Shown here one piece after another: positions 26,009-33,217 of a DNA stretch of 38,071 nt (within the stretch, counting starts at the first letter, position 1; every line of letters begins with the position of its first letter). The notes beneath the pieces were generated by a model. That model saw nothing but the letters and a program-made list of their open reading frames with translations. It had not been told where the DNA came from and ran no database searches. This DNA is from an uncultured Acidimicrobiaceae bacterium (GTDB taxonomy: Bacteria; Actinomycetota; Acidimicrobiia; Spongiisociales; UBA5794): assembly GCA_947258985.1 (NCBI GenBank), contig CAMYKI010000036.1, positions 1 to 38,071 of the forward strand, read 5' to 3'. The position numbers were made by a program, and so were the translations under genes.

Positions 26009-26898
26009 GATGGCCCCTGCGGATACGCGATCGTCTTGACCTGCGCCCGTGGTGTTTCGAGGACGTTGCCGGTGTCGATGATCAGGTTGCCCTGGGCGTC
26101 TTCCTCTAGAGCGAATCGGTCGAGGTTACGCGGCGCCGGCCCGGAGTCGTATTCGCCGTGGAAGTTGTACTTCGAGCCGTGGCACGGGCACTCAAATCCC
26201 TGAGAGGAGGCACACTCCGGCACCCGGCAGCCGAGGTGAACACACTTCTGCCAAAGGGCCATCAAACCCGAGTCGCCACCGTCGGCTCCGGCGACTGCGG
26301 GGATGCCCTCAAACGAGCTGCCGGGGATCGATGAGCCCTCCATCGGTACCAGCCAGGCTTGGGCTTCCGGGAAAAAGAGAGGCTTGATGGTGCCGTCGCC
26401 GGGTACCACCTCCGCGCGCAGCGCGGCGAGAGGGCCGGCGTTGATCTTGCTTCCGAAACCGCCCCTCAGCTTCGGCCAGAAGAACGCAAGCATGCTGATG
26501 CCGAGGGTGCCGAGGAAGCCTCCTCCGAAGAGCCCGAGAGCGGCACGGTTGAGGAACATGCGGCGGGTCACGCCGAGGTCCTCCTCCGATATCGCCTCGC
26601 GGTCGTCCTCGATGGCGGCAGGAACGGGCAACTCCTCTTCCCCGTCGGCGTCAACGGCGGGTACAACCTCGGCCTCGGGCTTTAGAGACGTCTGCTCGGG
26701 CTTCCGAGACGTCTGCTCGGGCTTCCGAGACGTCTGCTCGGGCTTCCGGGACATGTCCCGTTTGGCGGCGGCCTTGTCGAAATCGCCGACGATGGGGCCG
26801 GCGCTCGGACCCCGTTTCCACGCAACAGCAAACACGCCGGCGGCGACGAGAATCCCCGCACCGATGATGGCAGTTACGAATATGGCAGTTGCGCTCAT
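25999..26898 (-). CDS. Rieske [2Fe-2S] protein
   Basis: This 299-residue protein has an N-terminal helix (1-27), a charged linker with three copies of the heptapeptide SRKPEQT (50-76), a second helix preceded by twin arginines (TRRMFLNR, 111-118) and a C-terminal Rieske domain. The cluster ligands are in CVHLGC (219-224) and CPCHGS (237-242). Extra Cys residues at 229 and near the C terminus could form disulfides. It carries electrons from quinol at cytochrome b to the cytochrome c subunit. The two-helix, long N-terminal form recalls actinobacterial QcrA, which has three helices. It sits between the subunit-IV-like and diheme cytochrome genes. Confidence 0.92.
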   Translation of the reverse strand: MSATAIFVTAIIGAGILVAAGVFAVAWKRGPSAGPIVGDFDKAAAKRDMSRKPEQTSRKPEQTSRKPEQTSLKPEAEVVPAVDADGEEELPVPAAIEDDREAISEEDLGVTRRMFLNRAALGLFGGGFLGTLGISMLAFFWPKLRGGFGSKINAGPLAALRAEVVPGDGTIKPLFFPEAQAWLVPMEGSSIPGSSFEGIPAVAGADGGDSGLMALWQKCVHLGCRVPECASSQGFECPCHGSKYNFHGEYDSGPAPRNLDRFALEEDAQGNLIIDTGNVLETPRAQVKTIAYPQGPSCL

Positions 26899-26920
26899 GC
26901 TCTGGTCGAGTCCTTTTGCA

Positions 26921-27796
26921 TCAGAAATCGAAGAATATGCCGTCCACCCAGGGGAACGAGAAGTTGAACCCCGGTCCCCGGAAGAACGAGCCGTATATTG
27001 TCAAAACAGCCGAAGCGAAGACGAAGAAGCTGAAGACCATGATGGCCAGTTTGCGGTCAGATGGCCTTACAGACGGGTTCTTGTCTACGTAAGGGATAAT
27101 GGCCAGACCGATCATGCCAAACGTCGGGATGATTACCCCGGCGACCTGCGGATCGAAGTAGGACAGCAATTCCTGGAGCCCGAGGAAGTACCACGGAGCC
27201 TTCGACGGGTTGGGCTGCTCGTTGAAGTTGGCAAATTCGAGAAGCGGTGCGTCTACAAACACCGAGAAGATGATCAGGCCCGCCGTGACCACCATCAGGG
27301 CCACGAACTCGATGGCGAGCAGATGAGGCCACACGCTCACCTTGTCCTGTGGTGACGACTTGACCTGCTGAATGGCACCCGCCTTGACGACGGTGAGCAA
27401 TCGTTGCGTGGTTACTCCGTCGGGAATAGCCGGTGCCGCTGCGGGTGCGGCTGCCGCGGCTGGTGCGGCGGCCGGAGCGGTTGCTGCCGGTGCGCTTGCC
27501 GGGGCCCCTGCCATGGCCGGTACGGGCTTGCCCTCTCTGCGGGCTCTGCCTTCCATTGCCCTCTGGAGTAGTGGTACCGGCACACCGGTGGCTGCGGATT
27601 CTGCGTCGAGATCGCGTCCGGGTCCGGCAGCGGGTGCTGCCGGCGCTGGGGCGGGCTCGGGGCCAGCTGCGGGTTCCTTCGGGGCCGGAGGGGCTTCCCC
27701 TTTCAGCTCGGCGAGCACTTCTTCAACGTCGCGCCCTTCGGCTTTGGCACGCGCCTCGGCGGAGCGGCGAAGCAGGTGTTCGGGAAGCCCCGCCAT
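26921..27796 (-). CDS. Cytochrome b C-terminal (subunit IV-like) protein with linker modules
   Basis: The last 150 of 291 residues match cytochrome b subunit IV (PetD-like), with WPHLLAIEFVALMVV, NPSKAPWYFLGLQELL, VAGVIIPTFG and three helices. The N-terminal 130 residues are unlike PetD. They hold two short helical modules (LPEHLLRRSAEARAKAEG, 4-21, and VPVPLLQRAMEGRARREG, 72-89) joined by Ala/Pro-rich linkers. Both modules recur in the cytochrome c encoded at 32118-33131. The gene overlaps the cytochrome b6-like stop by one base (TAATG). It forms half of the quinol-oxidation site, and the long tether may dock a partner protein. Confidence 0.88.
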   Translation of the reverse strand: MAGLPEHLLRRSAEARAKAEGRDVEEVLAELKGEAPPAPKEPAAGPEPAPAPAAPAAGPGRDLDAESAATGVPVPLLQRAMEGRARREGKPVPAMAGAPASAPAATAPAAAPAAAAAPAAAPAIPDGVTTQRLLTVVKAGAIQQVKSSPQDKVSVWPHLLAIEFVALMVVTAGLIIFSVFVDAPLLEFANFNEQPNPSKAPWYFLGLQELLSYFDPQVAGVIIPTFGMIGLAIIPYVDKNPSVRPSDRKLAIMVFSFFVFASAVLTIYGSFFRGPGFNFSFPWVDGIFFDF

Positions 27797-28572
27797 TAGA
27801 GGGGCCCCGAGATTCCGCCGTCCTTGCGGACTCGCCAGAAGTGGACGGCCATGAAGATGACGATGATGAACGGCAGGAACAGGACGTGCAGGACGTACCA
27901 ACGCAGCAGAGTGTCGGGGGTGATCTGCACCCCTCCAATCAAAGCAAACGACACTTGATCGCCGATCACCGGTGCGTACGCACCCATGTTGCTTCCCACC
28001 GTGACCGCCCACAGTGCCAGCTGGTCCCAGGGGAGGAGATAGCCGGTGAACGAGAGCAGCAGCGTCAGCACCAGCAGAACGATGCCGACGACCCAGTTGA
28101 ATTCGCGGGGCGGCTTGTAGGCGCCGTGATAGAAGACCCGGGCCATGTGAAGGAACACGGTCAACACCATGAGGTGGGCGCCCCATCTGTGCAGATTCCG
28201 AACCAACTGCCCAAAGGCGACATCAGTGGCGAGAGCCTGGATGTCGAGGTAGGCCTGTGGTGAGGTCGGGCGGTAGTAGAACATCAGGAAGATGCCGGTG
28301 ATCGTCAGCAGGATGAATAGGAAGAAGCTGAGACCGCCGAGACAGAGTGTGTACGAGAGTCGCACGGCATGCCGCTTCACCTTCACCGGGTGGAGGTGAT
28401 AGAGCACGTTGTTCATGATCACGTAGGAGCGATTGCGCGGCGAGTCGGTGTAGCCGGCGCGGAAGGGCGAGCCGGGGCGGAATATGCTCGACCACACCTG
28501 ACTGGTGCGGACGTGATCGGCGGCCTGGGAGACTCGCTCCTTCAGACCGACCTTCCCGTTTCCGTTTGCCAC
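27796..28572 (-). CDS. Cytochrome b6-like (N-terminal cytochrome b) subunit
   Basis: This 258-residue, four-helix protein carries the heme b ligands His128 and His142 in the second helix (LHRWGAHLMVLTVFLH) and His229 and His244 in the fourth. The 14- and 15-residue spacings are as in cytochrome b6. Cys77 in SYTLCLGGLSF aligns with the Cys that attaches heme c-i (c-n) in b6f and Firmicutes b6c complexes. With the subunit-IV-like protein it makes the split form of cytochrome b. In typical actinobacteria QcrB is a single protein, so the split form is notable. The gene follows the ferredoxin gene by 24 nt. Confidence 0.92.
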   Translation of the reverse strand: MANGNGKVGLKERVSQAADHVRTSQVWSSIFRPGSPFRAGYTDSPRNRSYVIMNNVLYHLHPVKVKRHAVRLSYTLCLGGLSFFLFILLTITGIFLMFYYRPTSPQAYLDIQALATDVAFGQLVRNLHRWGAHLMVLTVFLHMARVFYHGAYKPPREFNWVVGIVLLVLTLLLSFTGYLLPWDQLALWAVTVGSNMGAYAPVIGDQVSFALIGGVQITPDTLLRWYVLHVLFLPFIIVIFMAVHFWRVRKDGGISGPL

Positions 28573-28596
28573 CTGTTCTCCTCAATCGTCCGTTTG

Positions 28597-29040
28597 CTAC
28601 CAGCGAATGCCGTACATGTAGCCGTTCTTGAAATCCCGGTCCCCAGTGTCGTACTCCCACGGCTTGCTGGTGAAATCTGCATTTTCGTCGGCAAGAGAGC
28701 CGGAGAATTTGCCCAAAGAGATGACACCTGTGGGGCAGCGGTCGATGCATAGTGCACATCTTGTGCAGGCGTCCTCATCGACGACGAAGAAGCCACCGTT
28801 CTCCTCTTGCGCCTTGGGGTCGTCGACGTTGGCCGCTTCAGAGATTGCGTCGATCGACAGGTAGTGGATGCACTTCCACGGGCAGATGTCGACGCAACCT
28901 TCGCAGAGGATGCACTCGGACTCGTTGATGTGAAGGAACTGCTTCGGCTTGACCGCTGCAGTCAGGTAGGAGCCTTCGACAACGGCGAGTTGGTAGTCAT
29001 CGCGGGTGTCGATGAGTTCCGTCCATGCCTCGTTCGCCAT
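28597..29040 (-). CDS. Ferredoxin-type protein, two [4Fe-4S] sites
   Basis: This 147-residue protein has two 4Fe-4S motifs: CILCEGCVDICPWKC (Cys43, 46, 49, 53, with an extra Cys57) and CTRCALCIDRCPTG (Cys92, 95, 98, 102). A 30-residue spacer parts them. The C-terminal tail (DRDFKNGYMYGIRW) lacks further ligands. No membrane helix is present. Its place in the operon between a membrane protein and cytochrome b6 suggests a cytoplasmic electron-transfer subunit of the complex, possibly linking reduced ferredoxin or another donor to the quinone-reducing side near heme c-i. That link is an inference from gene order. Confidence 0.85.
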   Translation of the reverse strand: MANEAWTELIDTRDDYQLAVVEGSYLTAAVKPKQFLHINESECILCEGCVDICPWKCIHYLSIDAISEAANVDDPKAQEENGGFFVVDEDACTRCALCIDRCPTGVISLGKFSGSLADENADFTSKPWEYDTGDRDFKNGYMYGIRW

Positions 29041-29045
29041 TGCCT

Positions 29046-29654
29046 CTACCTCTCGGCCTTCTGCAGGGGGCGGCCATATGTGGAAACCGACTTCTTCTCA
29101 GCCCGCCTCTTCTCCATCTTGGCCTGGATCTCGTCCCTCTTTTGCCAGTTGATCATCGCTGCAGCGACGGCTACGGTCGCAACGAGGACATACGTTCCAA
29201 CGATGATGTCCTTGAACGCAGATGCGGAGATGGCCAGCTCGTTGCCTCCGATGAGGTCGGCCGGGATTCGTACCCATACTTTCTGGTCGGTCCATTCCCA
29301 CACGGCCTGGGTGTATGTCAGCCACTCGTTGGGGATGACGCCGAACAGGATGATCATCAGCGCTGTGAACAGAAGTGCACCGATGGCCGACCGTGCCCAT
29401 GTCAGCGGTTTGCCGTACAGGAATGCCAGAGTTGTGCCTGCCATCAGAATTAGTACGCCGCCGAGCGAGACGAGCTGACCGATGAGTACCCATGCCCAGC
29501 CCCTGGGGATGTTGGGGTATATCTCACGACCAACATCGTCAAGTTCGGAGAGGCCGGTGAAGTGGGCCCAAAGGGCGCCGACCAATGCCAGGACAAGGCC
29601 AACCGCCATGGCTGCGACGCCGGGGTTGAAGTTTCTATCTCTGCCTTCAGCCAT
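29046..29654 (-). CDS. Four-helix membrane protein, first gene of bc operon
   Basis: This 202-residue protein has hydrophobic helices at about residues 12-32, 52-78, 86-106 and 146-168. A Trp-rich outer loop (NEWLTYTQAVWEWTDQKVW) precedes the last helix, and the tail is strongly basic. It has no His pairs or Cys residues that would bind cofactors. It begins the operon and ends 5 nt before the ferredoxin gene. I do not recognise the family. Position and topology suggest an accessory membrane subunit or ferredoxin anchor. Confidence 0.7.
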   Translation of the reverse strand: MAEGRDRNFNPGVAAMAVGLVLALVGALWAHFTGLSELDDVGREIYPNIPRGWAWVLIGQLVSLGGVLILMAGTTLAFLYGKPLTWARSAIGALLFTALMIILFGVIPNEWLTYTQAVWEWTDQKVWVRIPADLIGGNELAISASAFKDIIVGTYVLVATVAVAAAMINWQKRDEIQAKMEKRRAEKKSVSTYGRPLQKAER

Positions 29655-30245
29655 TTGTCAGTCCGACTCGACTCTTCTCAGGGTTGCGTCATTCTAAGCC
29701 CCGCGCACCGTCCCGTGGATCGCGAACGGCGCCGACAGTCCGCAACCATAGTGGGATGGCCATGTTGCGGGGGAATCACATCGACTCCACATTCCAGCCG
29801 TCGCCGCCCGATGGTTCCGGACGTGCACGAAGCATCAGTTTGGCACCGATGACGCACTACGTATGACGAGACGTCTACCCGTCTTTGCGCCAACCCGGGA
29901 CGCTTGGTACTTCGGCTTCGAGAGATCGAAGGTATGTGGTTATGGCGACGATCTGCTCGTGCGTAGAGGGTTCGTGGTTCCGTCAGGAGTCTGGGGGGCA
30001 AATCAGGAATACGACTCCCGAGATTGCGCTGTTCGCCCTTGCCGCCTTCTACGCGATCTGTCTCGTCCTGAACTGGTGGTACTGCCTGGACCCCAGGGGA
30101 GAATTCCAGAACCCGTGGGCGGGTACCAGCCGAGCCGGTGAGGGTCTCGCTGACGAGTTCGGGAATCTTCGTTTCGTCTGGCTATTCTGCCGGGGTCCGC
30201 GATGGACCGGCCGTGTCGATTCAGCGAGAAAGGGACTAGGCAAGG
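29655..30245. other. 591-bp divergent intergenic region
   Basis: This gap separates the divergent bc-type and oxidase-like operons, so both promoters should lie in it. I could not identify clear -35/-10 pairs or a full Rex operator. A short protein-like stretch (30011-30118) is described separately. No other credible gene is seen, though several short open frames cross it. Confidence 0.6.
30011..30118 (+). pseudogene. Possible remnant of NarK-type transporter C terminus
   Basis: One frame reads IALFALAAFYAICLVLNWWY followed by CLDPRGEFQNP. This resembles the last helix and tail of nitrate/nitrite transporters of the NNP (NarK/NasA) group, where NWWY plus a short polar tail is common. Nothing upstream in any frame continues the transporter, so it would be a relic. 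Alternatively it is a small single-helix protein starting at an ATG near 29942. The match is from memory. Confidence 0.3.
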
Positions 30246-30836
30246 GTGACTGCCGAGGTTTCGCAAGACAATCCAACGGAGACGTCTGAAACGGCAGCGT
30301 CTTCCCAAAGTGTTGCTCGTCACCATTTAGCGGCTTCGCTAGGTTTCTTGATCATTGGCGTCCTCATGCTGGCATTAGCCAGCGTGCAGTTCGTTGCTCC
30401 GGACCTGCTCAGCGGCTGGGGGCCGATCTCTTACGGCAGGCTTCGCCCGGCAGCGATCCACTTCCTCTTGTACGGATGGCTGACCCTCGGCCTCATCGGC
30501 GCCATCTACTACGCAGTACCGCGACTGACCGGCGAGAACCTCACCGATCCGGCGATCGCCCGCATCGGATTCATCTTGATGTCGGTCGGGTACGCGGTCG
30601 GCGGCGTCGCCATCTTGACCGGGCAGAGCGAGGGTGTCCGCTATCTCGAAGCGCCACCTCTGGCGGACCTGCTCGTCTTGTTGGGAATGATGGCGATGGC
30701 TCATTCCGTGGCTCGAACGATCGCCCGCCGCAACGACCGGGAACGAAGCCCGGCCGAGTGGTTCATGCTTGCGGCTGTGATCTGGCTGGTAGGGCTTCAC
30801 TTCATCGGCAACCTCTCGATGCTGGCGCTCCTGTAG
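30246..30836 (+). CDS. cbb3-oxidase subunit I-like, N-terminal half, ligand missing
   Basis: The 196 residues follow the first half of CcoN. They include GRLRPAAIHFLLYGWL in place of the canonical GRLRPLHTNAVIFAF, a YYAVPRLTG segment and the later WFMLAAVIWLVGLHFIGNL. The heme b ligand His of RPLH is Ala70 here, with the nearest His two residues on (His72). About five helices are present. The frame ends with TAG right where CcoN would continue into the helix carrying the CuB-ligand His (GHN motif). That helix, roughly 40 residues, is absent from both halves. The start GTG at 30246 follows AGGCAAGG. It shares TAGTG with the next gene. Confidence 0.75.
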   Translation: MTAEVSQDNPTETSETAASSQSVARHHLAASLGFLIIGVLMLALASVQFVAPDLLSGWGPISYGRLRPAAIHFLLYGWLTLGLIGAIYYAVPRLTGENLTDPAIARIGFILMSVGYAVGGVAILTGQSEGVRYLEAPPLADLLVLLGMMAMAHSVARTIARRNDRERSPAEWFMLAAVIWLVGLHFIGNLSMLALL

Positions 30837-32113
30837 TGCCTCGCCTGGTCGGCCTTGCCCGCTTCAAGCCGACTCGCATGTCGGTTGTCGGGTTCTGGGG
30901 TCTGGGCATCGCCTGGGCATTCACCGCTACTGCCGAATTGACCTTCACTCCCGCTCCCGATTGGTTGGAGACCGTTGGAGTGATGTTCTCGATGGCGTTG
31001 TTGTTGCCTATCGCCACGATCATCGTGGACATCAACGCTGCTGTTCGGGGGCGCCTCGATGATATCGCCGACAAGGACCGCGCTTCCCTGCGGCTGGTCT
31101 ATCTGGGACTTGGTCTCTTCGCCGCCCTGCCGGTCCTCACCCTGACCCAGGCGATGCGAGCATCGGGCGGTGTGGTCGGCTTCACCGACTGGGTCTACGG
31201 AGTCGAGGTTCTGGTTCTGCTCGGAGCCTTCAGCGCCTGGCTGTTTGCCTACGTCTATCACGTTGCGCCGCCGATGGTCACCCGGGACGCCCGTCGCGTC
31301 CAGCAGTGGCACCTCTGGCTGACGATCGACGGCGTAGCCATCGCGGTGTTTGCGATGATCGTCGGCGGCCTTGTTGTTGGATTCACCTGGGCCGGCGGAG
31401 GCGCCGACGGGGCGCCGGCGGTCGGTGATGGCTTCGAGTCCACCGCCGACGCGATGTGGAACTACGGGTTCGCCATCGCCCGGATGGTCGGGCTCATGAT
31501 CATTGCCGTTGCCCAGGCTCTGCTGTTTGCGTATGCGACCGTCGCCTGGCTGCTTTCCGATAACCGGGACGCAGTCCTGGCTGCCGACCCCGTGCTTGAC
31601 GCGGGCGGCCAGGAAGTCAACGAGGAACTCGAGGTCGTGGCGGAGGCTGAGCCGGGCTGGCTCCGGATCGGCACCATTGCCCTGGCGGCCGGTATCGGCG
31701 TGTTCTTGCTCATCGTTTTTCTCCCGTCGCTCGAATCCGAGCCGGCGGAACCGACGATCCTCGCCGACGAGTCGCGTCTGTTCGCCGAAGGCAGCGACGC
31801 TGCACTCGGCCGCGACGTCTACCTGCGTGAGGGCTGCACCAGCTGCCACACCCAGGTGGTCCGTCCCATCGTCACCGATCGCGGCCTGGGTCCGGTGAGC
31901 CTTGCCGGTGACTATGCCCACGAGCAACCCATGCTTCTGGGCGTGGCCAGGATGGGTCCCGATCTGATGCACATCGCCAGCCGCGGCGGAGTGACCGTCG
32001 AGCAGCTGAAGAACCCCCGTGAAGATCGCTCCTGGTCGACCATGCCGTCGTATGACTACCTCTCGGAAGCCGATCTGGCCGTGCTGGTCGCTTACCTGAA
32101 CGGGCTGAGGTGA
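30836..32113 (+). CDS. cbb3 subunit I-like C-terminal half fused to CcoO-type cytochrome c
   Basis: Residues 1-240 follow the second half of CcoN (FWGLGIAW, PDWLETVGVMFSMAL, FTDWVYG, VQQWHLWLTIDGV), but its metal ligands are gone. The CuB pair in GPHHLHYTALPDW is Ala33-Glu34 in TATAELTFTPAPDW, and the two heme ligands in IGHVH are Val123 and Val125 in YGVEV. A tether and helix (278-297) then lead to a monoheme domain with CTSCH (334-338), GDYAHEQPML and a probable Met ligand at 403, clearly CcoO-like (REGCTSCHTQVVRPI). It starts at GTG overlapping the upstream TAG. It should be an electron-transfer membrane protein, not an oxidase. Confidence 0.78.
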   Translation: MPRLVGLARFKPTRMSVVGFWGLGIAWAFTATAELTFTPAPDWLETVGVMFSMALLLPIATIIVDINAAVRGRLDDIADKDRASLRLVYLGLGLFAALPVLTLTQAMRASGGVVGFTDWVYGVEVLVLLGAFSAWLFAYVYHVAPPMVTRDARRVQQWHLWLTIDGVAIAVFAMIVGGLVVGFTWAGGGADGAPAVGDGFESTADAMWNYGFAIARMVGLMIIAVAQALLFAYATVAWLLSDNRDAVLAADPVLDAGGQEVNEELEVVAEAEPGWLRIGTIALAAGIGVFLLIVFLPSLESEPAEPTILADESRLFAEGSDAALGRDVYLREGCTSCHTQVVRPIVTDRGLGPVSLAGDYAHEQPMLLGVARMGPDLMHIASRGGVTVEQLKNPREDRSWSTMPSYDYLSEADLAVLVAYLNGLR

Positions 32114-32117
32114 TCTG

Positions 32118-33131
32118 ATGAATGAATTCCTGAATCAGATTGCAGCCGACACCGGGGTGCCTGCCGAACTCCTGGAGCGAGCGGCCCGGGCTCGAGCGAC
32201 ATCCCAGGGCGTGGACGTAGATGCTCTTGTTGCCGGATGGGCCGGTGGTGAGGCCCCCGCCTCGGCCCCCGCCCCCGCCGCCGCGCCGGCCGAAGCCGCG
32301 CCGGCCGAAGCCGCGCCGGCCGAAGCCGCACCAGCCGAAGCCACCCCAACCCCGGCACCTGCCGCTGATACCGGAGCGGGCAAACTGCCGGAAGCGCTGC
32401 TGCGCCGCAGTGCCGCTGCTCGCGCCAAGCGTGAAGGGCGGCCGCTCGATGAAGTTCTCGTGGAGATGGGACTGAGTCCCGATGGAGAAACGTCTGCGCC
32501 GGCCGCGGCCGAGACCACGGCACCGCAGACAACCGCAGTCGCGGAGGAAGCGGCGGAGGAGAGGGAGCCGGCCACCGAGGAACCCGCCGAGGAGGAACCG
32601 CAACCGGTTCTGGCCGGGTTCCCCAGGTGGCTGGCCGCTTCTTTCATCATCATTCCGATGATTGCGCTGCTGTACGCCGGGCTGGCGCCGCACGGACCGG
32701 ATTGTGGAACGTCCGGCGCGCTCGACGTCAACCCGCTGACCGGCGAGGTTCAGGACTGTGCCGGCGATGCCAGCCCGTTCTTCAGCCTGGGCCAGTCGAT
32801 ATATACAAGCCAGTGCGTTGCATGTCACGGAGCCGGTGGCGGCGGTGGTGTCGGCCCTGCCTTCACCGGCGGAGCGGTCCTCGCTACGTTCTCCGCCTGC
32901 AACGACCATGTCGAGTGGGTATCCATTGGCACGAACGATTGGCCGAGTCCGACCTACGGTGACAGCGGGAAGCCCGCTGGTGGTGGCGGTGTAATGCCCG
33001 GGTACCAGGGTTCACTCAGCGAAGAAGAGATCGCCGCGGTTTCCCTCTACGAACGGGTCGCCTTCGGTGGCGAAGATCTAGCCGTCGCCGAAGTCTCGTG
33101 CGGCTTTGTCGAGGGCGGCGAAGAGGGCTGA
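32118..33131 (+). CDS. Membrane-anchored monoheme cytochrome c with tether modules
   Basis: The 337 residues fall into three parts. The N-terminal 165 are soluble and hold two helical modules (VPAELLERAARARATSQG, 14-31, and LPEALLRRSAAARAKREG, 90-107), separated by Ala/Pro/Glu linker with PAEAA repeated (57-76). One helix follows at about 170-189. The outer domain then has a heme site CVACH (233-237), a Gly-rich loop and a candidate Met293 in GGVMPGY. Like CcoP it is a cytochrome c anchored next to a CcoNO-like protein. The N-terminal modules match those of the subunit-IV-like protein. It follows the CcoO-type gene by 4 nt. Confidence 0.82.
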   Translation: MNEFLNQIAADTGVPAELLERAARARATSQGVDVDALVAGWAGGEAPASAPAPAAAPAEAAPAEAAPAEAAPAEATPTPAPAADTGAGKLPEALLRRSAAARAKREGRPLDEVLVEMGLSPDGETSAPAAAETTAPQTTAVAEEAAEEREPATEEPAEEEPQPVLAGFPRWLAASFIIIPMIALLYAGLAPHGPDCGTSGALDVNPLTGEVQDCAGDASPFFSLGQSIYTSQCVACHGAGGGGGVGPAFTGGAVLATFSACNDHVEWVSIGTNDWPSPTYGDSGKPAGGGGVMPGYQGSLSEEEIAAVSLYERVAFGGEDLAVAEVSCGFVEGGEEG

Positions 33132-33151
33132 CCCGCCCCAAAGAACACCCC

Positions 33152-33201
33152 GGTTTTGGCGTCGCAAACCGGAATATATGCCGGTCTGCGACGCCAAAAC
33201 C
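33152..33201. repeat. 50-bp near-perfect palindrome upstream of MaoC gene
   Basis: 23 of 25 pairs match around an ATAT centre (33175-33178); the outer arm is GGTTTTGGCGTCGC. The sequence differs from the 46-bp family. It begins 20 nt after the cytochrome stop and ends 4 nt before the GGAGGAGG ribosome-binding site of the next gene. It could terminate the cytochrome transcript weakly, bind a regulator, or restrict ribosome access. Confidence 0.85.
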
Positions 33202-33217
33202 CTCTGGAGGAGGCGTT

